A stretch of DNA of 64,000 bases from Pseudomonas rhodesiae (GTDB taxonomy: Bacteria; Pseudomonadota; Gammaproteobacteria; Pseudomonadales; Pseudomonadaceae), in NCBI RefSeq assembly GCF_007858255.1, contig NZ_VFEU01000004.1:248001-312000 (forward strand), written 5' to 3'. Of the stretch, positions 9,842 to 18,725 are shown in pieces. Positions within the stretch are counted from its first letter, which is position 1, and each line of letters opens with the position of its first letter. The notes below the pieces were generated by a model. That model was given only the letters and a program-made list of their open reading frames with translations, did not search any database and was not told where the DNA came from. Both the position numbers and the translations under genes were made by a program.

Positions 9842-10743
9842 CAGTTGGGTTCGTCGAAAATGCCGGTCGACAGGTAACGGTCGCCTCGGTCACAGATGAT
9901 CGCGACGATCACCGCGTTTTCGACTTCTTTCGACAGCCGCAGCATGCCGGCCACCGCACCGCCGGAGGAAACGCCGCAGAAGATGCCTTCTTCACGGGCC
10001 AGGCGGCGGGTGGTGTCTTCGGCTTCGCGCTGGGCCATGTCGATGATGCGATCGACCCGCGAGGCGTTGTAGATCTTCGGCAGATAGGCTTCTGGCCAGC
10101 GGCGAATGCCGGGGATGGCCGCGCCTTCCATCGGTTGCAGGCCGACGATCTGGATCGCCGGGTTCTGCTCCTTGAGGTAACGCGAGTTGCCCATGATGGT
10201 GCCGGTGGTGCCCATGGAACTGACGAAATGGGTGATGGTGCCCTGGGTCTGGCGCCAGATTTCCGGGCCGGTGCTGGTGTAGTGCGCCTCAGGGTTATCC
10301 CCGTTGGCGAACTGGTCGAGCACCAGGCCACGGCCTGCGGCGGCCATGCGCTCGGCGAGGTCGCGGGCACCTTCCATGCCTTCTTCCTGGGTCACCAGCA
10401 CCAACTCGGCGCCATAGGCGGTCATTGCCGCCTTGCGCTCGGCGCTGCCGTTGTCGGGCATGATCAGGATCATTTTGTAACCCTTGATCGCGGCGGCCAT
10501 GGCCAGGGCGATCCCGGTGTTGCCCGAGGTGGCTTCGATCAGGGTGTCACCCGGTTTGATCTGCCCGCGCAACTCGGCGCGGGTGATCATCGACAGCGCC
10601 GGGCGGTCTTTTACCGAGCCGGCCGGGTTGTTCCCTTCGAGCTTGAGCAACAGGGTATTGCTGGTTTCACCCGCCATGCGTTGCAAGCGGACCAGGGGCG
10701 TGTTGCCGACGCAATCGGCGATAGTGGGGTACTGCAAGGTCAT
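9841..10743 (-). CDS. cysM: Cysteine synthase B
   Basis: The protein has 300 residues and is a fold-type II PLP enzyme. Lys45 in [10 protein letters not shown] is the PLP lysine, and [13 protein letters not shown] is the substrate and phosphate loop. [11 protein letters not shown] binds the cofactor phosphate. The N-terminus [17 protein letters not shown] and the short length fit CysM rather than CysK. It makes L-cysteine from O-acetylserine and sulfide or S-sulfocysteine from thiosulfate in the cytoplasm. It is the first gene of the minus-strand run reaching yaiL. Confidence 0.95.
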   Translation of the reverse strand: MTLQYPTIADCVGNTPLVRLQRMAGETSNTLLLKLEGNNPAGSVKDRPALSMITRAELRGQIKPGDTLIEATSGNTGIALAMAAAIKGYKMILIMPDNGSAERKAAMTAYGAELVLVTQEEGMEGARDLAERMAAAGRGLVLDQFANGDNPEAHYTSTGPEIWRQTQGTITHFVSSMGTTGTIMGNSRYLKEQNPAIQIVGLQPMEGAAIPGIRRWPEAYLPKIYNASRVDRIIDMAQREAEDTTRRLAREEGIFCGVSSGGAVAGMLRLSKEVENAVIVAIICDRGDRYLSTGIFDEPN

Positions 10744-10870
10744 GGCGTATTCGCAATCCAGACTGCGGGGCGCACATCATACCGGGAAAGGTCGGCGGGC
10801 CATATCACGCAAAGTGCGGTACTTATGGCTTATGGGAATAAGCGAGGGAAATGGGCAGCTGTGAGGGCCC

Positions 10871-10896
10871 TATTGGGGGCTGGCCCCTCCCACATG
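10871..10896. repeat. Single REP-like palindrome
   Basis: A GGGGGCTGGCCCC hairpin is followed by TCCCACATG. It is the same subtype as the REPIN near 63.24 kb and lies in the 184-base gap between cysM and the DTW gene. Only one arm is seen. Confidence 0.55.
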
Positions 10897-10927
10897 CGAG
10901 CGCATTTTCATGCTGCAACGCCCATGC

Positions 10928-11533
10928 CTACTCCCAATGCCCGCCGCCATGATTCTTCTGGAAAACCTCGTCCCCCATCGCCGCAATCTGCCCGTCGATC
11001 AATGCTTCAAAAGGTTTGAGCAGCGGCTCGAAAGAAGTGGGTGCCTCCAGCACCTGCAATGCCTGCGCAATTGCTTCAACCGTCGACAAGGCTCCCGGCC
11101 CGGGCGCCTTGCGCAGCCGATAGCGCGACACACCGCCCTCGGCCAGCGACACCCGTGGCAACGCCGCCAACAACGGATTCAGGTGCAGCAATTTACGTGC
11201 TTTTCGCCAGGTGCCGTCGGGGACCACCAGCAACAGCGGCTGGTCGTCGGGCCCATAAGCGTGCAATGGCTGGGCGTCGTCAGCGGGAAACAACAGCCGT
11301 GCCTGATAGCCGGGAGGGTTCAACAAGGTCGGCAGATCATCGAACACCTCGCCCACCACCAGTTGCGCATTGTTCAAACCTAATGCCGCCAGGCGCGCGG
11401 TATTGAGCGCATGGTTGACCTCGCTCGGATGCTGCAACAGCAACACCCGAGTGCGGCTATCCAGACGGGGAATCAGCGCGCACAAGCAATGGGCGGCGGG
11501 CCTCAGGCAACGGGAACATTGGGGTCTGGACAT
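10928..11533 (-). CDS. DTW domain protein, tRNA-uridine aminocarboxypropyltransferase
   Basis: The protein has 201 residues. The N-terminal cysteine cluster C6-x2-C9-x6-C16-x-C18 is the zinc-like motif of the family. LLLQHPSEVNHALNTAR and the signature VVPDGTWRKARKLL (the D-x-T-W motif that names the family) follow. Family members (TapT/YfiP) use SAM to put a 3-amino-3-carboxypropyl group on uridine of tRNA. The gene stands alone on the minus strand, close to but separated from cysM by a REP-like element. Confidence 0.88.
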   Translation of the reverse strand: MSRPQCSRCLRPAAHCLCALIPRLDSRTRVLLLQHPSEVNHALNTARLAALGLNNAQLVVGEVFDDLPTLLNPPGYQARLLFPADDAQPLHAYGPDDQPLLLVVPDGTWRKARKLLHLNPLLAALPRVSLAEGGVSRYRLRKAPGPGALSTVEAIAQALQVLEAPTSFEPLLKPFEALIDGQIAAMGDEVFQKNHGGGHWE

Positions 11534-11540
11534 GCTGGTA

Positions 11541-12434
11541 TCAGGCCTGATTGAGCTGAGCTTTAAGTAAGTCGCGGAAAGTCTGGATCAACGGTTCGCG
11601 GCTGCGGCCCCGGCGCATGATCATCGAAAACGGTGCCTGATAACCAAAAGTGGCGGGCAACAATACCCGCAGATCGCCTTTGTCGGCCCAGGCCTGGGCG
11701 TAGTGTTCCGGCAGGTAACCGATATAGGCGCCGGACAGCACCAGGATCAACTGTGCCTCCATACTTTCCACGGTCGCCGCGCTGTGTTTAAAACCATGGC
11801 GCGCCAGTTCCGCTTGGCTCCAATAGCCGCGTCCAACCATGCGCTGCTGGGTAATCACCTGTTCCGGAATACGCCGCTCGCCGAACAGCGGATGCCGCGA
11901 GCTGCAATACAGCCAGTGCTGCTCGCGGTACAGCGGCATATAGATCAACCCGCTCATGCGATTGGAAAAGGCGCCAATCGCCAAATCCAGGCGATTGTCC
12001 TGGACGCCGAGCTGCAATTCGTAGGGACTCATGACCGACAGATGCAGGTGCACCGCCGGGTGTTCCTGGCTGTAGGCGCCGATCACTTCAGCGAACGGCA
12101 GCGCCTTGTCGCTGACCGTGGAGTCCAGCACGCCGAGCTTGAGGGTGCCGCGCAATTCCCCTTTGAGCGCGGCGGCGTACTGCTCGAAGCCTTCCAGCTC
12201 GGCCAGCAAGCGCAGGGTTTCCTGATGGAACAACTCGCCCTTGCTGGTCAGGCTGAAGCCGCCGCGCCCCCGATGACACAGCACCAGGCCGAGCGCCGAT
12301 TCCAGCTGGCTCATATAGGTGCTGATAGCCGATGTCGACAGGTTGAGTTCGTGCTGGGCATTGGCGAACCCCTGGTGCCGCACGACGCTGACGAAGATGC
12401 GCAGGAGTTTCAGGTCTGGCAAGGCGTTGGCCAT
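11541..12434 (-). CDS. gbuR: LysR-type regulator of guanidinobutyrase, GbuR-like
   Basis: The protein has 297 residues. A winged helix-turn-helix occupies residues 8-66 (FVSVVRHQGFANAQHELNLS, STYMSQLESALGLVLCHRG), followed by a periplasmic-binding-protein-like effector domain. It is divergent from gbuA with 149 bases between the starts, and a near-perfect palindrome lies in that gap. P. aeruginosa has the same order PA1422 (gbuR)-PA1421 (gbuA)-PA1420-PA1419-PA1418. There GbuR activates gbuA in response to 4-guanidinobutyrate. The name rests on synteny and family, not on a functional residue. Confidence 0.82.
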   Translation of the reverse strand: MANALPDLKLLRIFVSVVRHQGFANAQHELNLSTSAISTYMSQLESALGLVLCHRGRGGFSLTSKGELFHQETLRLLAELEGFEQYAAALKGELRGTLKLGVLDSTVSDKALPFAEVIGAYSQEHPAVHLHLSVMSPYELQLGVQDNRLDLAIGAFSNRMSGLIYMPLYREQHWLYCSSRHPLFGERRIPEQVITQQRMVGRGYWSQAELARHGFKHSAATVESMEAQLILVLSGAYIGYLPEHYAQAWADKGDLRVLLPATFGYQAPFSMIMRRGRSREPLIQTFRDLLKAQLNQA

Positions 12435-12476
12435 GGGCGGCTCCGAGGGTTGAGAGCGGCAGTCTACCTGCCTGCT

Positions 12477-12500
12477 TTAGTTTAGAAAAATCTGAACTAA
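12477..12500. promoter_or_regulatory. Inverted repeat between gbuR and gbuA, candidate LysR operator
   Basis: The half-sites TTAGTTTAGA and TCTGAACTAA are separated by AAAA and match in 9 of 10 positions. The centre lies about 55 bases from the gbuR start and 95 from the gbuA start. This is a typical place for a LysR activator site. Binding by GbuR is inferred. Confidence 0.6.
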
Positions 12501-12583
12501 GTATTTGCCTCAGCCGATTTGTCCGGCGCCGCGCTTTTCGCAGAATCGGCCCCCAACAACCAAAACAACGATGAGGCACTCCC

Positions 12584-13534
12584 GTGGACAAGATTTTTCA
12601 CCAACCACTGGGCGGCAACGAAATGCCGCGCTTTGCCGGCATCGCCACCATGATGCGCCTGCCCCACCTGCCAACGGCCAAGGGCCTGGACGCCGCGTTT
12701 ATCGGCGTGCCCTTGGACATCGGCACCTCACTGCGCGCCGGCACCCGCTTTGGGCCCCGCGAAATCCGCGCCGAATCGGTAATGATCCGCCCTTACAACA
12801 TGGCCACCGGCGCCGCACCGTTCGACTCGCTGTCGGTGGCGGACATCGGTGACGTGGCAATCAACACCTTCAACCTGCTGGATGCCGTGCGCATTATCGA
12901 AGAGGCGTATCACGAGATCCTCGAACACGACGTGATCCCCTTGACCCTGGGCGGCGACCACACTATTACCCTGCCGATCCTGCGGGCGATCCACAAGAAA
13001 CACGGCAAGGTCGGACTGGTGCACATCGATGCCCACGCCGACGTCAACGACCATATGTTCGGCGAGAAAATCGCCCACGGCACCACCTTCCGCCGCGCCG
13101 TGGAAGAAGGCCTGCTCGATTGCGACCGCGTGGTGCAGATCGGCCTGCGCGCCCAGGGCTACACCGCCGAAGACTTCAACTGGAGCCGCAAGCAGGGCTT
13201 TCGCGTAGTCCAGGCCGAAGAATGCTGGCACCACTCCCTCGCCCCTCTGATGGCCGAAGTGCGGGAAAAAGTCGGCGGCGGCCCGGTGTACCTGAGCTTC
13301 GATATCGACGGCATCGACCCGGCCTGGGCACCTGGCACCGGCACCCCGGAAATCGGCGGGTTGACCACCATTCAGGCGATCGAAATCATCCGCGGTTGCC
13401 AGGGCCTGGACTTGGTGGGTTGCGACCTGGTGGAAGTGTCGCCGCCCTACGACACCACCGGAAATACCTCCCTGCTGGGCGCGAATCTGCTGTACGAAAT
13501 GCTCTGCGTGCTGCCTGGCGTGGCGCACCGTTGA
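12584..13534 (+). CDS. gbuA: Guanidinobutyrase (ureohydrolase family)
   Basis: The protein has 316 residues and starts at GTG with AGG at a proper distance. Ureohydrolase metal ligands are visible: GGDHTIT, HIDAHADVND and FDIDGIDPAWAPGTGTPEIGG, and DLVEVSPPYD closes the site. The product is an Mn-dependent hydrolase that splits 4-guanidinobutyrate into GABA and urea in the arginine dehydrogenase/oxidase route. Assignment to GbuA rather than agmatinase SpeB comes from near-identity of remembered P. aeruginosa GbuA stretches (for example PRFGGIATMMRLP here as PRFAGIATMMRLP) and from identical gene order. Confidence 0.9.
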   Translation: MDKIFHQPLGGNEMPRFAGIATMMRLPHLPTAKGLDAAFIGVPLDIGTSLRAGTRFGPREIRAESVMIRPYNMATGAAPFDSLSVADIGDVAINTFNLLDAVRIIEEAYHEILEHDVIPLTLGGDHTITLPILRAIHKKHGKVGLVHIDAHADVNDHMFGEKIAHGTTFRRAVEEGLLDCDRVVQIGLRAQGYTAEDFNWSRKQGFRVVQAEECWHHSLAPLMAEVREKVGGGPVYLSFDIDGIDPAWAPGTGTPEIGGLTTIQAIEIIRGCQGLDLVGCDLVEVSPPYDTTGNTSLLGANLLYEMLCVLPGVAHR

Positions 13535-13956
13535 TGAGCGCGCACGAGGTGCTGCAAGCGGCCGCCGACCTGGTGGCCGCGTTCGCACGCAATGACCGCG
13601 CCGCCTACTTCGACGCATTCACCGCCGATGCCAGCTTTGTGTTTTATACCCTGCCCCAGCCGTTGCTGAGTCGCGACGCGTACCAGACGTTGTGGGACAG
13701 CTGGCGCAGGGACGAAGGATTCGAGGTGCTGTCCTGCACGTCGAGTAATGCCCACGTCAGCCTGCACGGGGATGTGGCGATTTTTATGCATGACGTGGCC
13801 ACCGAGTTGCGCATGCATGGGGAGCACTGCTCCAGCCAGGAACGCGAGACCATTGTGTTTATTCGGCAAGGGTCTGGCACACAACAAAAACAAGGCCTGT
13901 GGCTGGCCTGTCACGAACATTTGTCCGCTATGCCGGAAGGGCTGCCGCCCCCTTAG
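13534..13956 (+). CDS. NTF2-like (SnoaL/DUF4440 type) protein
   Basis: The protein has 140 residues. The pattern AAADLVAAFARNDRAAYFDAFTADASFVFY, followed by beta-rich sequence ending in WLACHEHLSAMP, is that of NTF2-like cone folds. Its ATG overlaps the gbuA stop (TGATG), so it is translated with gbuA. The equivalent gene in P. aeruginosa is PA1420, of unknown function. A role in guanidino-compound use, as a small binding protein or lyase-like accessory, can only be guessed from context. Confidence 0.8.
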   Translation: MSAHEVLQAAADLVAAFARNDRAAYFDAFTADASFVFYTLPQPLLSRDAYQTLWDSWRRDEGFEVLSCTSSNAHVSLHGDVAIFMHDVATELRMHGEHCSSQERETIVFIRQGSGTQQKQGLWLACHEHLSAMPEGLPPP

Positions 13957-13977
13957 CCAATGTGATCGGAGCTGATC

Positions 13978-15474
13978 ATGAATAATAAAAACAACCAAAA
14001 AAGTATTCGCACCATAGAAACCAACGGGGTCGAACAGATCCCGGACCACGAGCGCACCGCCAGCCCCAAGGATCTGTTCCGACTGATCTTCGGCGGTGCC
14101 AATACCTTTGCCACCGCCGTGTTGGGCTCCTTCCCCGTACTGTTCGGCCTGTCATTCCAGGCCGGTGTGTGGGCGATTGTGCTGGGTGTGCTGGTGGGCG
14201 CGCTGATCCTGGCGCCCATGGGCCTGTTCGGGCCGCTCAACGGCACCAACAACGCAGTGTCGTCCGGCGCGCACTTCGGTGTGCATGGGCGGATTGTCGG
14301 CTCGTTTCTATCATTGCTGACGGCGATTGCCTTCTTCTCCCTGTCGGTGTGGAGTTCGGGGGATGCACTGGTCGGCGGAGCGAAACGTCTGATCGGCCTG
14401 CCGGAAACCGACCTGACCCTGGGCCTGGCCTATGGCATGTTTGCCCTGCTGGTGCTGACGGTGTGCATCTATGGCTTTCGTTTCATGCTGTGGGTCAACC
14501 GCATTGCCGTGTGGGCGGCCAGCCTGCTGTTCCTGCTGGGCATCTTTGCCTTCGCACCGACCTTCGACAGCCATTTCGCCGGCAGCTTGGCCCTCGGCCA
14601 GAGCGGCTTCTGGGCGGCCTTTATCGGCGCGGCACTGGTGGCCATGAGCAACCCGATTTCCTTCGGTGCGTTCCTGGGGGACTGGTCGCGCTACATCCCG
14701 CGCGAGACGCCGAAACTGCGCATCATGCTGGCGGTGATCGCCGCGCAGATCGCCACGCTGATTCCGTTTCTGTTCGGCCTGGCCACCGCGACCATCGTGG
14801 CGGTCAAGGCGCCGGATTACATCGCGGCCAACAACTATGTCGGCGGCCTGCTGGCGGTGGCGCCGACGTGGTTCTTCTTGCCGGTGTGCCTGATCGCGGT
14901 GATCGGCGGCATGTCCACCGGCACCACCTCGCTGTATGGCACCGGCTTGGACATGTCCAGCGTATTCCCGCGCGTGCTCTCTCGGGTCAAGGCGACATTG
15001 CTGATCGGCGTGATGTCGATTGCCTTCATCTTTATCGGACGTTTCGCCGCCAACCTGGTGCAGAGCGTGTCGACTTTCGCCGTGCTGATCATCACCTGCA
15101 CCACGCCGTGGATGGTGATGATGATCATCGGCCTGATCGTGCGCCGCGGCTTCTATTGCCCGGATGACCTGCAAGTGTTCACCCGCGGCGAGACCGGCGG
15201 GCGTTACTGGTTCAGCCACGGCTGGAACTGGCGCGGTTTGGGGGCATGGATTCCCAGCGCGCTGGTGGGGTTGTGCTTCGTCAACCTGCCGGGGCAGTTC
15301 GTCGGGCCGCTGGGCAACCTGGCCGACGGCATCGACATCAGCCTGCCGGTGACCCTGGGGCTGGCTTCGGTGGTGTACCTGACGCTATTGCGGGTGTTCC
15401 CGGAGCCGGCGTCGGTGTATGGACCGACCGAGTCGGCCAGGGCTTTGGCCGCAACCCGCGTGCAAACCGCCTAA
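13978..15474 (+). CDS. NCS1/purine-cytosine permease family transporter
   Basis: The protein has 498 residues and about 12 membrane segments after a cytoplasmic N-terminus. Family marks are FGPLNGTNNAVSSGAHFG and SFGAFLGDWSRYIPRETP, the latter typical of cytosine/purine permeases of NCS1. GGAG stands 7 bases before the ATG. It sits third in the gbu operon, 21 bases after the NTF2-like gene, and matches PA1419. It probably imports a guanidino compound or a related nitrogen source by cation symport. The substrate is inferred from the operon. Confidence 0.85.
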   Translation: MNNKNNQKSIRTIETNGVEQIPDHERTASPKDLFRLIFGGANTFATAVLGSFPVLFGLSFQAGVWAIVLGVLVGALILAPMGLFGPLNGTNNAVSSGAHFGVHGRIVGSFLSLLTAIAFFSLSVWSSGDALVGGAKRLIGLPETDLTLGLAYGMFALLVLTVCIYGFRFMLWVNRIAVWAASLLFLLGIFAFAPTFDSHFAGSLALGQSGFWAAFIGAALVAMSNPISFGAFLGDWSRYIPRETPKLRIMLAVIAAQIATLIPFLFGLATATIVAVKAPDYIAANNYVGGLLAVAPTWFFLPVCLIAVIGGMSTGTTSLYGTGLDMSSVFPRVLSRVKATLLIGVMSIAFIFIGRFAANLVQSVSTFAVLIITCTTPWMVMMIIGLIVRRGFYCPDDLQVFTRGETGGRYWFSHGWNWRGLGAWIPSALVGLCFVNLPGQFVGPLGNLADGIDISLPVTLGLASVVYLTLLRVFPEPASVYGPTESARALAATRVQTA

Positions 15475-15498
15475 AACAATAATCGGAGACTCGCCGTC

Positions 15499-16881
15499 AT
15501 GGCTTTGGATTTATTCGTCGTACTCATCTACGCCGCCGGCATGCTCGTGCTCGGCTATTACGGCATGCGCCGCGCCAAGACCCACGAAGATTACCTGGTG
15601 GCCGGCCGCAACCTGGGCCCGTCGCTGTACATGGGCACCATGGCCGCCACGGTACTGGGTGGCGCGTCTACCGTCGGCACGGTGCGCCTGGGCTATGTGC
15701 ATGGCATCTCGGGCTTTTGGCTATGCGCGGCGCTGGGCATGGGGATCATTGCGCTGAATCTTTTTCTGGCCAAGCCGCTGCTCAAGCTCAAGATCTTCAC
15801 CGTCACTCAGGTGTTGGAAAAACGCTACAACCCCATGGCGCGCCAGGCCAGCGCGGTGATCATGCTGGCGTATGCGCTGATGATCGGCGTCACCTCGATC
15901 CTGGCCATCGGCACCGTGCTGCAAGTGCTGTTCGGCCTGCCGTTCTGGGTGTCGGTACTACTGGGCGGCGGCGTGGTGGTGGTGTATTCGACCATCGGCG
16001 GCATGTGGTCGCTGACCCTTACCGACATCGTGCAGTTCGTGATCAAGACCGTCGGCCTGATGTTTATCCTGCTGCCGATCTGCCTGTACCGCGTCGGTGG
16101 CTGGGATGAACTGGTGGCCAAGCTGCCTGCGTCGAGTTTCAGCTTCACCGCGATCGGCTGGGACACGATCATCACCTACTTCATGATCTACTTCTTCGGC
16201 ATCTTGATCGGCCAGGACATCTGGCAGCGGGTGTTCACCGCCCGTGATGAAAAAGTCGCGCAGTACGCCGGAACCTTCGCCGGTTTCTACTGCGTGCTCT
16301 ACGGGCTGGCCTGTGCATTGATCGGCATGGCGGCCCATGTGCTGATCCCGGACTTGGACAACGTCAACAACGCCTTCGCCGCTATCGTGAAACTGTCGCT
16401 GCCGGACGGCATTCGCGGCCTGGTGATCGCTGCGGCCCTGGCGGCCATGATGTCCACCGCCAGCGCCGGCCTACTGGCCGCCTCTACCGTGCTGACCGAA
16501 GACCTGCTGCCGCGCCTGCGCGGCGGCAAGCAGTCGAGCCTGAGCCTCAACCGCTTGTTCACCCTGCTGACCGGCGCGACAGTGCTGGGCATTGCGTTGG
16601 TGGTCAACGACGTAATCAGCGCTCTGACCCTGGCCTACAACCTGCTGGTAGGCGGTATGTTGATCCCGCTGATCGGCGCAATCTTCTGGAAACGCGCCAG
16701 CACACCCGGCGCGATCGCCTCCATGGCCCTGGGCTTTGTGACGGCGCTGGTGTTCATGCTCAAGGATGGCCTGGATGCGAACACACCGATCTACTACAGC
16801 CTGGCGGTGGGGCTGGTGAGCTTTGTCGCGGTGAGCTTGCTGTCGCGCAAGCCACAAGGCGTGACAGCTCGGGCGGTGTGA
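15499..16881 (+). CDS. Sodium:solute symporter (SSS) family transporter
   Basis: The protein has 460 residues and about 13 membrane segments. SSS signatures are DYLVAGRNLGPSLYMGT near the N-terminus, GGASTVGTVRLGYVHG, and AAALAAMMSTASAGLLAAST in the middle (the second Na-site region). A GGAG ribosome site precedes the ATG. It is the last gene of the gbu operon and corresponds to PA1418. Two different secondary carriers in one operon suggest redundant or differently specific uptake of guanidinobutyrate-like substrates. A strong terminator follows. Confidence 0.88.
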   Translation: MALDLFVVLIYAAGMLVLGYYGMRRAKTHEDYLVAGRNLGPSLYMGTMAATVLGGASTVGTVRLGYVHGISGFWLCAALGMGIIALNLFLAKPLLKLKIFTVTQVLEKRYNPMARQASAVIMLAYALMIGVTSILAIGTVLQVLFGLPFWVSVLLGGGVVVVYSTIGGMWSLTLTDIVQFVIKTVGLMFILLPICLYRVGGWDELVAKLPASSFSFTAIGWDTIITYFMIYFFGILIGQDIWQRVFTARDEKVAQYAGTFAGFYCVLYGLACALIGMAAHVLIPDLDNVNNAFAAIVKLSLPDGIRGLVIAAALAAMMSTASAGLLAASTVLTEDLLPRLRGGKQSSLSLNRLFTLLTGATVLGIALVVNDVISALTLAYNLLVGGMLIPLIGAIFWKRASTPGAIASMALGFVTALVFMLKDGLDANTPIYYSLAVGLVSFVAVSLLSRKPQGVTARAV

Positions 16882-16898
16882 GACAAAGCGGTTTCTTC

Positions 16899-16935
16899 AG
16901 CGGGTGCGACGTCGGAGGTCGCACCCGCTTTTTTT
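16899..16935 (+). terminator. Rho-independent terminator of the gbu operon
   Basis: A 12-base-pair perfect stem (AGCGGGTGCGAC with its complement, 16899-16910 and 16918-16929) is followed by seven T. It touches the stop codon of the convergent minus-strand gene. Confidence 0.88.
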
Positions 16936-18505
16936 ATTGGGCGTTCATGGCCAAAACCATAGGCGCTTTGGCTTGGATGATTTCCTGCACCAGAGAAGCC
17001 CACAGCAACCCCTGCGTGGTGCCCGCGGCATAGGTTCCGCCGGCGACGATGCGGTTGTGGGCGCAGCGGTACACGATGGATAGCTCTTCGAGATCATCAC
17101 CCTCCAAGACCGACACAACGCAGTGCCGCCTACTCAGTGCGGCAGTTTGAGCCGGACTCAACGACTGGGGCAGAAACCGGACCCCAGAGGCACCCAAGAG
17201 CGCCTCAAGTTCATTCCACAACGCAGTGGTCGCCTGCCCGTGTGCGAATCGTGCCAACGAAGGGTTGTCCGCCAGCAGCTTTTCGAACAGCTCAAGCCCT
17301 GCGCGGTGACACTCAACGGGCAAGCGGTGGTCGAACTCTGGTTCCGCCGTCGGCTGCGTTGTTGACATAGGCCACGTATTGACGTGCTTAAGGCGGGCAT
17401 CATCGCTGTGTCGTTCGGTTCCGTACACCGTGACCTGATAGTTGGCCAAGCGGAACATCACGGCTTGAAACAGGCTATTGATCCCCCTGCCGACGATCGA
17501 CACACATGGCGCGGCGGCATCAGTTTGCACGGTCGGGATAGTGAAGGATTTGGCAAGGGTCCGCTTGAGCAGGCCGCGCACGGCCATCAGGCTCTGCTGA
17601 ACGCAGACGGCGTGGTCAAGGTCGCCATGGCAGGCATCGCTGGAGGTGGCTTGAATGGTGAAGGTCACCGGCCTGCGCCAGGTATCGAGACTGCAGCCAA
17701 GCAGTTGAGCGCGCGAGCGAAACTCACCCAATGTGACGGACCCGCAGCCCAGCACCAATTGAAGGTGTTCAGCCACTGCCAGGGCCTGGACCGCATCGTC
17801 GCTGAACACGTCTGGCTCGACGACGCAAACCAGACGGGCGTGTGGGTGCAGACACTCAATCAACGCCCCATCGATGCGGGGCGTGGTTTCGTCATTCCGG
17901 GTCGGGCATAGGGCGACAGCATGGGCCCCCGTCAGCGCTTCGAACCGGTCCACCGCAAATGTCACTCTGCTGTCGGTGGTCTCTTGGGACTGATACTCAC
18001 CCAGCACCTTGATTCGCACATGGGGGTCACGCTCAAGCAACAATCTGACAAGCGCCTTGCCCACATTCCCGTAGCCAACTACGCCCACTTCAGAGGGCAA
18101 GGCCCCCTCGCCAAGCGTCAGCCAACGCACCATATACGCCGCCACATGGGGCGCGTTGACGCCCGGGGTATTGATTACTCGAATATCGTTCGCTTCGCAC
18201 AAGTCCAGTCGTACTTTATCCAGGCTCGTGCCTCTACGAATCAGACACAGATCGCCAAATGGGTGGGCTGAGCGCCACCGCTCAATGATTTCGGCATCGA
18301 TGACTTGGTCCGCGATAATCAACGCGGACGGCCGCAACAGTGCGATCTGCAACAGCAGTGTCTGCTTGGTCAGGGTGGGGGGAAGAAACACGACGTTGCC
18401 GGGGGCGTCGGCCCTCCAGCGTCTAGAGACAGGGGCGATGTGTAAAACCGTGTCGAGGGTGGCGATCAGTGAAGCGGCGACGGGCGGGACACATGAGAGC
18501 GTCAT
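16934..18505 (-). CDS. Unusual two-Rossmann protein: D-2-hydroxyacid dehydrogenase-like plus FAD/NAD-binding-like
   Basis: The protein has 523 residues from the ATG at 18505, which has GGAG 8 bases upstream; a TTG start 29 codons earlier is less likely. Residues about 85-270 resemble the NAD domain of D-2-hydroxyacid dehydrogenases: INTPGVNAPHVAAYMV, the dinucleotide loop VGVVGYGNVGKALVRLLL and ALCPTRNDETTPRIDGAL. The catalytic arginine segment (usually NTARG-like) reads CVVEPDVF, so the usual active site is not kept. From about residue 350 a second nucleotide-binding start appears (VSIVGRGINSLFQAV, then VTVYG), like FAD-dependent amine/D-amino acid oxidases but with GxGxxS. The last 50 residues resemble an oxidase C-terminus. 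No known single family explains the whole; function unknown. Confidence 0.6.
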   Translation of the reverse strand: MTLSCVPPVAASLIATLDTVLHIAPVSRRWRADAPGNVVFLPPTLTKQTLLLQIALLRPSALIIADQVIDAEIIERWRSAHPFGDLCLIRRGTSLDKVRLDLCEANDIRVINTPGVNAPHVAAYMVRWLTLGEGALPSEVGVVGYGNVGKALVRLLLERDPHVRIKVLGEYQSQETTDSRVTFAVDRFEALTGAHAVALCPTRNDETTPRIDGALIECLHPHARLVCVVEPDVFSDDAVQALAVAEHLQLVLGCGSVTLGEFRSRAQLLGCSLDTWRRPVTFTIQATSSDACHGDLDHAVCVQQSLMAVRGLLKRTLAKSFTIPTVQTDAAAPCVSIVGRGINSLFQAVMFRLANYQVTVYGTERHSDDARLKHVNTWPMSTTQPTAEPEFDHRLPVECHRAGLELFEKLLADNPSLARFAHGQATTALWNELEALLGASGVRFLPQSLSPAQTAALSRRHCVVSVLEGDDLEELSIVYRCAHNRIVAGGTYAAGTTQGLLWASLVQEIIQAKAPMVLAMNAQ

Positions 18506-18653
18506 GGGCTTATCTCCAGCAGATTCATGTAGGCGCTGGAGATTTTTTCTACGCTGATTTTTCGGATTAACTAAGCCAGCCGAATCTGACAAACAAGTAG
18601 TCCGATTCCGATGCTCAGAGACGAACGTGTGACACAGGGCATGCTAAGACACC

Positions 18654-18691
18654 TGTGGTGGCAGACTTGCCCTAGCAAGCCTGCTACTACA
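18654..18691. repeat. Degenerate REP-like hairpin
   Basis: Seventeen-base arms (TGTGGTGGCAGACTTGC and GCAAGCCTGCTACTACA) flank CCTA and pair with only a few wobble or mismatched positions. The core resembles the GCTTGC palindromes of fluorescent pseudomonads. It lies just downstream of the PA1414-type gene and may protect its 3' end; there is no T-tract. Confidence 0.5.
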
Positions 18692-18725
18692 GTTGCGAAA
18701 TCCTCAATGTTCCCTCAATCGCGGC

